Origin: Neofusicoccum parvum | Lineage: Eukaryota > Ascomycota > Dothideomycetes > Botryosphaeriales > Botryosphaeriaceae | Length of the DNA: 64,000 nt | Assembly: GCA_020912385.1 (NCBI GenBank) | Contig: CP087210.1 | Span: 1,550,001 to 1,614,000, forward strand | Direction: 5' to 3' | In this document: positions 22,901 to 33,665 of the stretch, piece by piece | How positions within the stretch are numbered: position 1 is the stretch's first letter | How the letters are laid out: every line of letters starts with the position of its first letter | Made by a program: the position numbers and the translations under genes | The notes under the pieces: generated by a model | Seen by the model: the letters and a program-made list of their open reading frames with translations, nothing else | What the model was told of the DNA's origin: nothing | Databases searched by the model: none

Positions 22901-25157
22901 TCACTTCCTCCCCTTCCCCTTCCTCCTCCTCCTCTCCTCCGGCGCCGCACCGACCTCCACCCTCCCCTCTCTGACCTCATCCTCATTCACTCCCCCACCC
23001 GCGCCCTCCTCGCCCAGCTCCTTCAGCTTCTCCTGCCCGGAGATGAAGAAGCTCAGGTCCCTGTTCTGCTCCTCCAGGTCCCTCTTCTCCGCCTCCAGGG
23101 CCCTGTTCCGCTCCTCGACCTCGCCGACCCGCGCGTCCAGGTGCTTGATCCGCTGCATCAGCGCGCCGCTGACGCTCTTCTCCTCCTGGAACTGCTTCGT
23201 CATCGACCGGGCCAGCTCGTCCGACCGCGCCGCGCGGGTGGACAGGCGCTGGACGTCCTTCTCCAGCGACGCGACCGTCGCCTTCGCGTCGCGGTGCAGC
23301 GCCTGCAGGTCGCGCACCTGCTGCGCGAGCGCCGTGGCCGACGCGGCCGCCTCCTCGGCCGCCGCCGACGCCTTCGCCGCCTTGTCGACCGCCCGCTCCA
23401 CCTGCTCCTCGAAGTACAGCCGCTGGCTGTCGAGCTGGCTGGTCAGCAGGAACGCGTACTCCATGCCCATGTTGTCGAGCTTCTCGCGCGGCACCGTGTC
23501 GGCCCCCATGCCCGTCATGCTGTTGTTCGGGTGCTGCTGCGTCGACGTGGCGTGCGAGTGCGCCGCCGGCAGGTCGACCAGCTTGCCGTCGGCCTTGTTC
23601 TGGATGAGCCGGTGCACGTAGCCGTCGCCCGCGTAGTCCCACACGTGCTGCGTCGCGATGTCCATGGCGTAGCTGTGCGAGGTCGCCTCGTAATGTTGGA
23701 ACGCGTGCGCCGAGTCGTACCGCCCGCAGCCGATGTTGCCGCAGATCAGGCAGATCCAGAGGTTCGATGACGTGCCGCACACCGAGCACTCGTTCTCAGG
23801 CGCCTCGCCGTCCGATGCGTAGCCGCGCGAGATTAGGGAGTCGTTTTGCGTGTACCGGCACACCGGGCATCCGCTACCGCGCCATTTTTCCAGGCATGCG
23901 CAGTGGAATACGTGTTGACATAAGATCGTCAGGAGACCGGTAGTTTCGTCCATGCGTTCCAAGCACACGGGGCACGTGGGCAGCTCCACCAGAGATGAAG
24001 TTGGTGGCGGGAGAGGCTTCGTGCTTAGTGATAGGGAGCCGGTGTCAACAGCAGACGAAGCCCCTGCAGGCAGGGGTGCCGAAGGAGTTGGTCGGGCGGA
24101 GGGCGTGAAAGGATCATTGTTCATGTTAGGGAAACTGGAGGGGTCGCTGTCTGCATCTGACGTCTGAAATTCGATCGACTTGACAAAGACAACATGGCAA
24201 TTCTCTGGCTGCGAGCTGCAAGTTAGTCGGATGGCATGCTCGACCCAGATCTTGCGTATCCACACGTACCTCCATGCTATTGAACAACTTCCCGTTCCAT
24301 TCTCTCCGCCACTGCCTTGCTTTTTTCGCCTCCCTGAACTTCATGAGAACCATGTATTTGTTGGCACGGCCCGTCCTTATCAGCCGAAAATGGCTAACAT
24401 CCTCCCTCGTCTGCTCCCCGACGTAGCCCAGCAGATCCGACGGCGTCATGTAGGACGGCACCGCCAGAATGCACAGCGTCGTGCAATCCTCCTCGTTGAA
24501 GGCCTGCTTCTCGCCCTCGCTGCCCATCGCGCCGCCGTCCGATCCCGTGCTGGACGCCGTGTCATCGTAGAGGCCCTGCGTCTCCTGGACGTCGCGGTAC
24601 AGGTGCACGACGCCCCACCCCACCTCTGTGTTCTTCGGGTCCGCGGGCACGAACTTTCCCTTGGTTGCCAGGCCTGAGCTCGCGCGTGCGCTATTGCTCA
24701 CGGACTTCCCCCGCGCTCCAGCGTCGTCCTTGACCTCGGGCCGTGGCTCCATGTCTATGCTCTGGATCGACACGCGGTCGAAGCGCCAGTCCTTGGTCGC
24801 GGACGCGCTTCCTGCGGGCTTCGGCTGGGGCTTGAGCGCGTGGCTGCTGGCAGGCGCGCTGTCGAGGTGGCTGTTCCTGCGCTCGCTGTACGAGGGCCGC
24901 TGGGTGACGGCGGGGCGGTTGCTTGTGAGGTCGACGCTGTAGGCGGTCTTGCTGCGGCGGACGTGCTTGCGCGAGCGCGGCGGCGAGGCCCAGGAGGAGA
25001 CGCGGTGGACGGGGAGGCTGTCCGTGAAGATGTCGGTGCCACGGGGTGGCAGGAACGGCGGCTCGCCGTCCGTGGCGGCGGGCTGGTCTTGGGCGCTGGG
25101 CCTGGGCGAGTGCGGGTACAGTTCGAAGGCCAGGTGGTAGAAGTAGGATGGCGGCAT
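22901..25157 (-). CDS. BRAP2-like RING / ZnF-UBP ubiquitin ligase
   Basis: Cytoplasmic E3 ligase of the BRAP2 (IMP/Etp1) family, about 731 residues. Exons 25157-24270 and 24208-22901; the join gives NSME|PENCHVVFVKSIEF, the known family continuity. Order: disordered N-terminus (start chosen at MPPSYFYHLAFEL); BRAP2 RNA-recognition-like domain with LCILAVPSYMTPSDLLGYVG; RING C3H2C3 starting CPVCLERMDET and ending GCPVCRY; ZnF-UBP starting ENECSVCGTSSNLWICL with GCGRYDSAHAFQHYE; long coiled coil (about 560-690); Lys/Arg-rich tail. The human homolog modulates Ras/MAPK signalling and nuclear import; the yeast homolog Etp1 acts in ethanol response. An in-frame extension up to 25463 is unlikely to be coding. 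Confidence 0.93.
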
Positions 25158-25503
25158 CAGGCCGGATGGGGTGCGCTGGATGCAGGGCCGAGCATCATCG
25201 ACTGTGGCAGCGTGGCGGAGGGGTGCGAGCGGCACGGGGGTTGCTGGTGGTCTTCCGCGTGTGCTGGACAGAAAGCTGCGGCGGCTGCGGCGACGTCGGC
25301 GGAGGAGCCTGTGAGCCGCCCGTTCGCCGAGCTTCGACCCGCTGCGTGTGCCAAGACCCAGCACCCTGTCCGCAACCATCCAAAACTTGCTTTGTATCAG
25401 AGACAACTGTATTATAAGCTTGTTGCTACGAAGAACTATCCTCTGGAAGAAAAGAATCTCCATTACCTAAACCGCTCCTTCCTCGCCGTCCTTAATCTAC
25501 CCG

Positions 25504-26929
25504 CTACAGGTAATCCATAAAGTCGCCGCCCACCGTAGCCTCCTTCCCGGCCAGTCTTGACATGAACATCTTCTTCGGCGACCTGCTGGAGTTGTCGCAC
25601 GTGTTGCTCTTGATGCACACGTTTCGATCGCAGCATGTGTCTGCCGCGCAGATCTCGCTCTCTGCGCAGTCCGTATTCGACGAGCAGTCAGTCAGACCTC
25701 CGCACGCAATGTTGCCGTCGAGGCAGAAGCCGGTGCCGTCAAGGGTGCTGGCACAGATGCACGTGCTTTCGCCGTTGCAGGAGCTGAACTTGCCGCATGA
25801 CGACCGGGAGCAGCTTGCACTGCTGCAAACCCCGTTCTGGCAAGACTCATCGCCCGAACACTGGACCCCAATTAATATATGTCCGAGGCACCGGGGCTAT
25901 AGACTCTTACTTTGTGCCCACACTCTCCACAGTTTTGGGCGTTTGTCATGAGGTCCACACACGTTGTGCTGCGGCCAGGGCAGTAGTCGGGCTCTGGGGC
26001 GACACAAGTCTGCGGCGCGGAGGTCGAGGTGGGGCAGATCGTGCTACCTTCGATCGCCGTGCACATGACAGTAGTAGTCGTAGTGGTGATGTTCAAGGTA
26101 GATGTCACTGTTGGGCTCTTTGGTTTCCTGGACGATGTGGAAAGCCTGGAAGCCTTACTGGAAACGTGCGGCGAGGTGGAGTTGGTGGGAAAAATTGGCA
26201 AAGACGTTGAGACCCTGGGGACACTTGTGCCACTACCGGGAAGTGAAACAGAAGCCCCGCTTGTTGAATTGGGCCAGACAAGGGATAAGGATACAGAGGT
26301 AGTGAGGGAGGGATGGTGTGCTGATGTGCCCCAGGAAACCCCAGGTCTTGTACTGCTGCTATTCGAATGCAGTGAAGCGGACAGGATTGTCACCCATTCC
26401 GTTGTTGTTACTGTCTCCGTAGCTGTCTGTGTGTACAGTTAATCCAGGATGTTACGTGAATGAGACTCGAGAGATATTGGTTTACCTCGGCGCTTTCCGT
26501 GATTGTAGCTGCCGGGAAGCCAGCACAGGAGCACACCTCTGCATATCGCTCAACATCGCATGCCCAAGCATACCATGGTACAGACTTTCCGGACAGCTCA
26601 ACCTTTCTCTTTTGACGAGCAAGACTAGCATTTGCAGAGGCCGTAATGGTAGCTGTTAAGATAGCTGTCGTGGTGCTGTCTGATTTAGTGATAATCGAAA
26701 ACAGGTGAGTTTGTCCAACCTACACCGGAGCGATGGTAATTATGTCCGTCATGAAGCTCGAACAGTCTGAAATGGGAGTGTTTGAAGAGAGTGAATGGGC
26801 ACGAGTACCAGTTATGGCACGGCCGCAGCTGTCAGAATCATCGCAGCGAACGCTCCGAACTTGTCTTCCATGCAGGGTGCTGAAGGCGACATTGACAAAA
26901 CACAACAAATAAACAATAGGGATAATCAT
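25504..26929 (-). CDS. Secreted Thr/Ser-rich, Cys-rich protein
   Basis: Four-exon model (26929-26724, 26675-26486, 26426-25911, 25860-25504), 422 residues. It begins with a clear signal peptide (MIIPIVYLLCFVNVAFS). The middle is Thr/Ser-rich (TTTAILTATITASANAS and later TSTLNITTTTTTV), likely O-glycosylated. The C-terminal third is cysteine-rich with the motif NAQNCGECGHKC, then about 20 more cysteines in short CxxC-like units. NCGxCGxxC units occur in fungal cell-surface and stigma/LipO-style proteins of unknown role. No GPI or membrane tail is seen, so it is probably secreted to wall or medium. Splice 1 uses gtaggt..gacag and is the least certain; the others keep frame cleanly. Function unknown. 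Confidence 0.72.
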
Positions 26930-28514
26930 TTTTAGACCTCGCGCCTAGCTTCTCAAGCAAAAGAGTGAGGACGGAAAGAAGGATGCGTCGCCGAACGGAA
27001 GATCAATGGTCTGGGTTTGTGACGAAGGGATTTTATATTTTAGTAGGGGCTGCTTGCTTGCGCTTCTCACACCGTCAGACAGACGGCGGGCTGATCTTGT
27101 GGTGCCGATACGATCCAATGCAGGATTCCGTATTACTCTATGAGCCTCTAGCTTTGCTCTGCAAGATGAACAGTAACGCCTCCAGAACTTGTTGACCTTG
27201 GGAAATGGAATGTACCTTGCAGAGATACCTCCACAACATTAAGAAGGGGTAAGGAGCGCATGGCTGTGGCGAGGATAGTGGAATAAGATGAACGGTGCTA
27301 AAAAGCACTATGGTGAGTTCAGGAACGCCATTTCTGGGCACAACAGCCCAAAGGAGACACGAACGACTCATTGTGGCATCGTTATGAAGAAAAATACGCA
27401 GCGGTCGAGTTCTTGGAATTACACCGTACATATCACCCAAATTTTGTTTAGTGGCAAACGCCTTTGTGTCACTTGACGAAATTTGGTCTCCGGTCTGACG
27501 ATACAGAGCGACGCTGCGTCTGCAAGTGCGGGCTGAAATCTGCACTCATGGATGCCCGAGGAGTTGTAGCATTCATTCGGAAAGCTCCGGCACACATTTC
27601 CAGGTACTTTTGCATCTGGGCAAACGTCTCAACTCCTCATGGTCTTGCTTGACTGTCCTGATGAGAGGCTGTTGTGTCCTTCGCGCTAATCGTCGGCTGC
27701 AGCAACCCTCAGAATAGCACAAAACCGTTACCTCCTCTTTCCACTAATGCAGGATCTGAAACGATGCATCTTGGCAGCATACTGGATGTTCAAACTGCTC
27801 TTCCATCATGTGTGTCGTTACACATTGGTATGGGATTCCGGTCGAGCGATCGGTGGATTGTTATTTTGGAGGGAGGACACGATATAGCGAAGGCGTTCGA
27901 GACATGTAATATGATGCGTAAAACTTCACCGATGAAGAAGTGAAGCTTGAGACCAAGTTTCTGGAGACTCAAGATCGATGGGGAGTTATCACCGGATGGA
28001 ATTGTGTGACACGAATCCGAAGGGTTAAGACAGGGTGTTGCATGCGTGCCTTGCAGCTGCATGCAGGTGCCGTGTGGACGGTAACACACTTGATTCGCCT
28101 ATCTCTAGCAGACTAAGCTCTGATTAGTCGAGGACAAAGGTAGACTTTCGGGGTGGCGGCTTGGTCTACGATGCGGATACGCGTACGGGTTACGGTTAAT
28201 CTCGTATTGGTTTGCAGCTACACGTCCTTGCGTGTAGTGGAAGCAGCGGACAGTTCCTCTCAACTGCCGTGAGACTTTCTCGCTTAAGTAGAAGAGGGGG
28301 TGTAGACACCATGTAGGGATCCGTCTCAACTGTGATGTGTTAATGGATGCGGTGCGCACAGACGTTTCCGGATTATTAAGCGCGTCGGGCGTCGCGGACA
28401 AAAATTCTCCAGTAGGCCCTGGTGTCTAACGGAATTTGCAGCGTCTGTCGCCGGATTCTCACGGAAGCAAGCCGGACAGTCCGAGGAATCGAAGTAAATG
28501 TGTCATCGTGGCGC
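26930..28514. other. Intergenic region
   Basis: About 1.6 kb without convincing coding signal, separating the secreted protein promoter from the GPI18 3' end. One short inverted repeat (ctacacg..cgtgtag, about 28219-28238) is present. No transposon ends were found. Confidence 0.4.
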
Positions 28515-30210
28515 TCAAGCCGGCGGTAAGAAGCTTGCAAACAGAGCTCCTTGCACTACTGCGTATATGATGACAAGTCGGAAAATCGATTTCGACATGG
28601 CTTTTGACGTGATAGCGATACCATGTAGCTCGCCCGTTTGATCGAGGCCAGATGCGATGGCAAGATACCACACGGGGTATGCAGACGAGATTCTGTTCAC
28701 GATCTGGACGTGAAAACTAGTCACGGCAAGCGCCGCGAGCGCGAGTTGGGGAAGTCCGAACGCCGCCAAAAGATGAGGCGTTTCAGCCCGCATCGTGGAC
28801 CGCTCAGTCGAGGCAAGCTCGGCCTTTTCGGAAGCCGCGGAGAGTAAGTCGGAAAATCTGCTTTTCAATCAATATCCGAGACCGAGCATGTTATTTTAAC
28901 AACGTACCGGCCAATGACTCGCAGAGCAGACCGCATCATGATCCACAAAGTAGGCGCTGCCAGCAGAAATAGCGGAATATTCGACAGCGTCCAGTAGCGA
29001 AGGAAGCCCACATTCCTGAGTCAATTGTTAGAGGAAAATTCTACGGAGGGCGTTTGCTTACCAGTAATACTGTTGGACCCAGGTGTAGATACTCGGAGGT
29101 AACCTTGAACACCACGGCCTCTCGTTCTCCTGATCTGCGTAAGCTGAGGATTGCCGAGCCAGCCCTGCGACATGCTTACTTCTACGCAATATTGCTGATA
29201 GGCCACCCATTGAGGGAGAATGAGGCCAGCACCGACCATGACTCCAGCTATGATGGCTGAGAAGATCCTCCTGAGTGAAGGGATCTCCGCTGATCGGGAT
29301 CTCAGGAGACCAGCCAGAGATCCTGTGACATCATACAGGAATATGAGGCCACTTAGCAAGCCATTGCTGCGCACCATTGTAGCAAGACCAAAGCAGAAGC
29401 CAGAACTCAGCATGTAGAGCAAGTACGGGGCGGAGCTTTGTTGCCTATTAGATCCTGCGAGCCTCAGGGACCTATCTTCCACGCGGGCATAGGCGTAGAA
29501 GAGCATGCCCGAGAAATTAAGGAGGGAAGTGAGGGCCTCTCCATATGGGGCAGCGAGGAACAGGCCGGCAGGTGAGAACACATGGAGGGCGGCAGTCAAG
29601 AAAGCGATGTGGAGCTGAGCTGGGCTAGGGAGCATGCAGACGACCAGGCGGTACAGCACCAAGACTGAAAGCAGGTGGGAAACGTTCGAGATGATGACGC
29701 CAGCCCAGGCGTGTGCAACCAGGGAATCACCCGCAAAAGGAAGGACTGCCAATGAGTCAGCAGCCTCATTGACGTATGGAGACAAAGCAGGTAGTGAGCA
29801 GGCATACAGTTGGCGACCCGGGTCATGAGGCGGGAAAAGGTCCAGCTGAAGGCCCATTCCTGCTCATACTCATAGCCGCGTTCGGCGGTTACGGTGAAGT
29901 AAATGGCATCCCATCGGACGAGCTTGCTGGCGAGGCGTTCGCCGAGAGTCGCCGTCCAGGGTACAGTCGCGGTCACCAGTGCGGAGGCAGCAGCATCCTG
30001 GCCCAGCAACAGCGTCGTCGACGTGTCATATCCGGGGCCGGGGCTGGCAAAGGCTACCAGCAGCAGCAGCGTCTTCCAGGCCACGAAAACGATTACGAGG
30101 GCGGTAAACGGACGATCAAGCGGGCGACGAGCGACATCCGAACGAGGCATGTTCCGGACGATTGGCGGCGGGCAGCTGGGAGAGGGTTGCGCTGGGGATC
30201 GAGGGCTCAT
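28515..30210 (-). CDS. GPI18: GPI mannosyltransferase 2 (PIG-V / Gpi18)
   Basis: ER membrane enzyme that adds the second mannose to the GPI precursor. Five exons are inferred: 30210-29808, 29745-29180, 29129-29062, 29015-28908, 28860-28515, giving 496 residues with all joins in phase. Family blocks are present: luminal RWDAIYFTVTAERGYEYEQE with the catalytic-region RWDA/YEYEQE signature, DSLVAHAWAGVIISNVSHLL, MVRSNGLLSG, and RPWCSRLPPSIYTWVQQ followed by YYWNVGFLRYWTLSNIP. Multiple hydrophobic helices run throughout, as expected (S. cerevisiae Gpi18 is about 430 residues). The start at 30210 was chosen over upstream in-frame Met at about 30249 because of the short basic leader; either is possible. 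Confidence 0.92.
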
Positions 30211-31586
30211 CACGAGGGAGGGCTCGCGCCGGGCAGCAGGCGTCATAGGGAGCGTCGAGACGGGACGGCGCGGGACCGAGGCAGCGCGCGACAGTGAGAA
30301 CGGCGAGCTCAGTGGTGCGCGGCTTGGCGGGCCCGGGGCGGTGGCGCCGCTTGGGGAAAGGGCGTTGCGAGCCACGTGACGGGCGCTGGGTGGCAGGATC
30401 CTAGCGGGCCACGAAGGAAATGGGCGGCTTCGACTGGCCCACGGGCGGTCGAAGCATTCGCCCGAACGTAGGGGTGCCTTGGTCCAGCCGCCAACGCCGT
30501 CCGTGCGGGTGCGCGATGGCGTCCTCGGCGTTCTGCGTGCTGCTCGCGGGGGATATTTTGGGCGCGGCGCTCCGTGCGCTGCGCAGTGAGCAGCCTTGAC
30601 GACTCCAGGTGCCGTGTTTCCGTCGCCCGATCGTGCCGGGGCGTCAGATCCATCAGCGCTGCCGCCGGCGAGGGGCGAGACGGCGGCAGGCAGCAGGCGC
30701 TCCACAAGCCCACAAATCCTGGCGCGTTTTGCATTGCTCGCGGCGCCTGCGCTGGCCGGCTCACCGCCGGGGCTGCAGCTGGTCGCCGTCCGCGTCGGCC
30801 GACTGCATGCTCGCAAGCAGGGCCGTCGTTGGCAGCGTGGGCCGGGCCTCGTAGGGCGACAGGGCAGCCTGGCAGGCCTCGTGCCAGCGCGCGGGACCCG
30901 CAAGCTCCGACTTCCCGCGGCCGAATGGCCGAGCAGAGGCTCGCCGCTGCGAAGGTCCAGCGGCGCAACTCGCGCTCCCTAGGCTGACCGGCCGGTCCCC
31001 CTCGCTGCTGAGGCGGACGCCGGAACGACTCTCCCCCGGCTGCGAGTATCAGTGCTGCGTCTGGGTCTGATGCTTCTATGAAAGACCTCGCGCCCTTCCG
31101 CCACCCTCCGCTGCACAAAGGCACCCGCTACACAAAGCCGCCTCCCGCAGCTCCGTCCCATCCTGCCTGCTCCCGCCCGCCGCTCGCTCTCCTCACGCTG
31201 CGACCTGCCTCTACCGGTCTGTCCATCTCCACCCGCCGAGCCACGCATGTAGGGTGGCTCAGCCGACACCGCGACCCCTGCGCCCACGCCTTCCAACGGA
31301 CCGGGACCCCTGCGCTCTTCGTGCATGATCTGCGCGACCCGTCATTGCAGTCCTGCCGCAGCTGTCGACTGCTGCTCCCCGCCCGTCTCGAAAGCGACGA
31401 AACGAATACCAGTACGAGTAGCCCAGCGTTGGCATAGCCTCCCCTAGAGGGGCGGCTGTCCGCAAAGTCGCTCTCTGCCACTGCTGGTACGCCGACTCCA
31501 CAATTTCGCTCTCAACGACCGCCGGCGCCACCCTGGGAGATGATTCTCGCGCCGCCGACTCGTCTCCTGCTGCCTGGCTGAGCACT
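30211..31586. promoter_or_regulatory. GC-rich divergent promoter region
   Basis: 1.4 kb between GPI18 (-) and the following gene (+). It is GC-rich with many long but meaningless open frames on both strands. It must contain both promoters; no discrete element was recognised. Confidence 0.4.
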
Positions 31587-33665
31587 ATGTTCCTCTCCAT
31601 GCTAACCGCGGATGCTGCCGCGCAGCATGGACACGAATTCTCCGCTCCGCGCACGCCCTCGCCGTTGCACCGCGTCTCTCCTGCCCCTCGCTCTCCATTG
31701 AACGTTCTCTCCTCCACCGTCCGCCAGCAGAGACCTCAGCCCACCCCGCTGCCCGCCAGGAAAAGCACCAGCGCCGACGGCCGCCCTTCGCATGCCTCAT
31801 CGAGGAAGTCCATCATGTTCGCCCTGCCGCCTGAGAGCAATGCGTCTTCCTCGCGCCCGCCTTCTATTCATAGCACCACAACTACCTCGACCGACGATCG
31901 ATCACGGAAGCGACCCTCACGCCCGAAGACGAACTACGCTCTTGCCCACCCGCCGCCGCGTGTAGGACCCTTGCACCTCCGTCCCAAGGTCCTCCTGCAA
32001 CTGCATCAGTCCTCTGCCAACTCACGGCCCAAGCCGGCCTTTGAGGCCGTCCCCTCCACTACCTTTGCCCCCAGACTGAAGCGCAAGTTCCATAGAGTAT
32101 TCAAGCATAGGGATAGGTTAGGACCAGACGATGTCGTCATTGTGAGGGCCGGGGATTACGGCGGCACGGACGATCACAGCGATTCGGATGAGGACCTGGA
32201 GTCTCGCGAAGTCATTGGGGTTGTCTGCTTTAACATTCGGGAAGAGCGGACAGAAATCTGTATGGACGATGACACGGTATGGGTGGCGACGTTTATGCAG
32301 AATGGGGGGTACGAGTTTGTCTCCACCGACCAACACGGCCTGCAGTCCAAGGCACGATGGGTCCCCAAAGCTCAAGGCAATCGGCGGAAGTCTGCCAATT
32401 TCTCCCAAACGGATGCTAGCTCTGGGAATGTTGCAGAGGACCGGAAGTTCTCCTTCAGCACCATTAGCCCGGACCGCAGGCGGCATCCTATCATTGCTAC
32501 GATGACTCGCGCTGGCATTGATGTTTGGGATCAATACTCCATACCCTCTCAGACTAACGCCGCCTCTCCTCTCACCTCGCCTATGTTCAGCGATGCCGCT
32601 ACCTCTCAAACCCTCGCCGACGCCTCCGAACCCCGTCCCATGCTCACCACAGATGAAACGCTGCGACGATTCATCCTTGTCAGCGGCATCTGGGTCGCAT
32701 TCCGAGAGAAATGGTCGAATGTCTTCCGCTATGAGCGGCCAGGCCGTGATCGTGAGAGTATGCCTGGGTCTCCTCTGTGCGGCTCTCCGATCATACCCTG
32801 TGCGCCAATGCGTACTGTCAGCATGGCCAGCATGAATGGCAGCATGTCCAGATCCAGCTCCCCCGGCCTCCCAGACAGCGCAAGCGAGAAGCACCACAGT
32901 CTTCGCGGTGTTTCCAGGATGCTGCTTCATCGTAACAGCGCATTGGCGGCCTTGAACGGCGATTGTGGTTCCCCGGAATCGACCCCTCCATCCACTGGCA
33001 AGGCTTCGAGCAGCACGCGTTCACGCCGTGCCAATTCCACCGGCACTGCGTTTATCAAGCGCGCTTCAAGCAAACGGAACCCTAAGCGACACAGCAGTGG
33101 TCCTAAGGGAATGCCGGAGTCTCCCGGAAAGGCCATCTACAGGGTGAACACGGAGGAGGATGGCGATCATGCTCACCGTTTCACTGTCTCCGACCATGCC
33201 CATATCATGCTTCCAATGATCGAGGATCGTACTCCCAAGAACTCTGGTGAATATGCCTCGTCCTTGGCATCAACCGATGACGATCAGCCGACACCGCGCC
33301 CGTTGCCGAAGAGGGAGCCACTAAAGACAGAACGAGCCAGTCTTCAAGTTCAGCCGACTTATTATCAATCCAATCACTCGATGTCTGGTAAAAGCGATGG
33401 CGCGGTCGAGACCTCCAACAGGAACCTGGTGCCTTCAAGAAGCAAGAGCACGAAGGAGAGGCCAAAGACGCGTCTTTCGGTCTCTCCAGCACGGGACTCC
33501 CGGTACTATGGAAACGGAAACGGAAATGGATACACGAATGGATCGGGACTGCCAACGGAAACGGCGAAAGTGTTTATCGAGCAGGAGAAGGAAATTAAGT
33601 CAAAGAAGAGAATGAGCGTCAGGGGCTTCTTGCAGAGGTTCAAGAGTAAGAAGGGACGGAACTGA
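31587..33665 (+). CDS. Fungal-specific, Ser/Arg-rich hypothetical protein
   Basis: Single-exon gene, 692 residues, not assigned to a named family. The N-terminus is Ser/Pro/Arg-rich and disordered. Two conserved-looking folded blocks occur: residues about 165-265 (FHRVFKHRDRLGPDDVVIVRAGDYGG and EVIGVVCFNIREERTEICMDDDTVWVATF) and about 350-390 (MLTTDETLRRFILVSGIWVAFREKWSNVF). The remainder is low complexity with an NGNGNGYTNG stretch, ending in a basic helix (KRMSVRGFLQRFKSKKGRN) that could bind membrane or nucleic acid. No catalytic motif is seen. The pattern is typical of conserved Pezizomycotina proteins of unknown function, probably phosphoregulated. Confidence 0.82.
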   Translation: MFLSMLTADAAAQHGHEFSAPRTPSPLHRVSPAPRSPLNVLSSTVRQQRPQPTPLPARKSTSADGRPSHASSRKSIMFALPPESNASSSRPPSIHSTTTTSTDDRSRKRPSRPKTNYALAHPPPRVGPLHLRPKVLLQLHQSSANSRPKPAFEAVPSTTFAPRLKRKFHRVFKHRDRLGPDDVVIVRAGDYGGTDDHSDSDEDLESREVIGVVCFNIREERTEICMDDDTVWVATFMQNGGYEFVSTDQHGLQSKARWVPKAQGNRRKSANFSQTDASSGNVAEDRKFSFSTISPDRRRHPIIATMTRAGIDVWDQYSIPSQTNAASPLTSPMFSDAATSQTLADASEPRPMLTTDETLRRFILVSGIWVAFREKWSNVFRYERPGRDRESMPGSPLCGSPIIPCAPMRTVSMASMNGSMSRSSSPGLPDSASEKHHSLRGVSRMLLHRNSALAALNGDCGSPESTPPSTGKASSSTRSRRANSTGTAFIKRASSKRNPKRHSSGPKGMPESPGKAIYRVNTEEDGDHAHRFTVSDHAHIMLPMIEDRTPKNSGEYASSLASTDDDQPTPRPLPKREPLKTERASLQVQPTYYQSNHSMSGKSDGAVETSNRNLVPSRSKSTKERPKTRLSVSPARDSRYYGNGNGNGYTNGSGLPTETAKVFIEQEKEIKSKKRMSVRGFLQRFKSKKGRN

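Noticed and set aside
22983..23789. 268-codon frame inside the E3 ligase gene
   Set aside because: Alternative frame of the coiled-coil exon; Gly/Arg-rich.
30309..31124. 271-codon minus-strand frame upstream of GPI18
   Set aside because: Ala/Arg/Pro-rich, typical of a GC-rich non-coding region; no domain and no splice link to GPI18.
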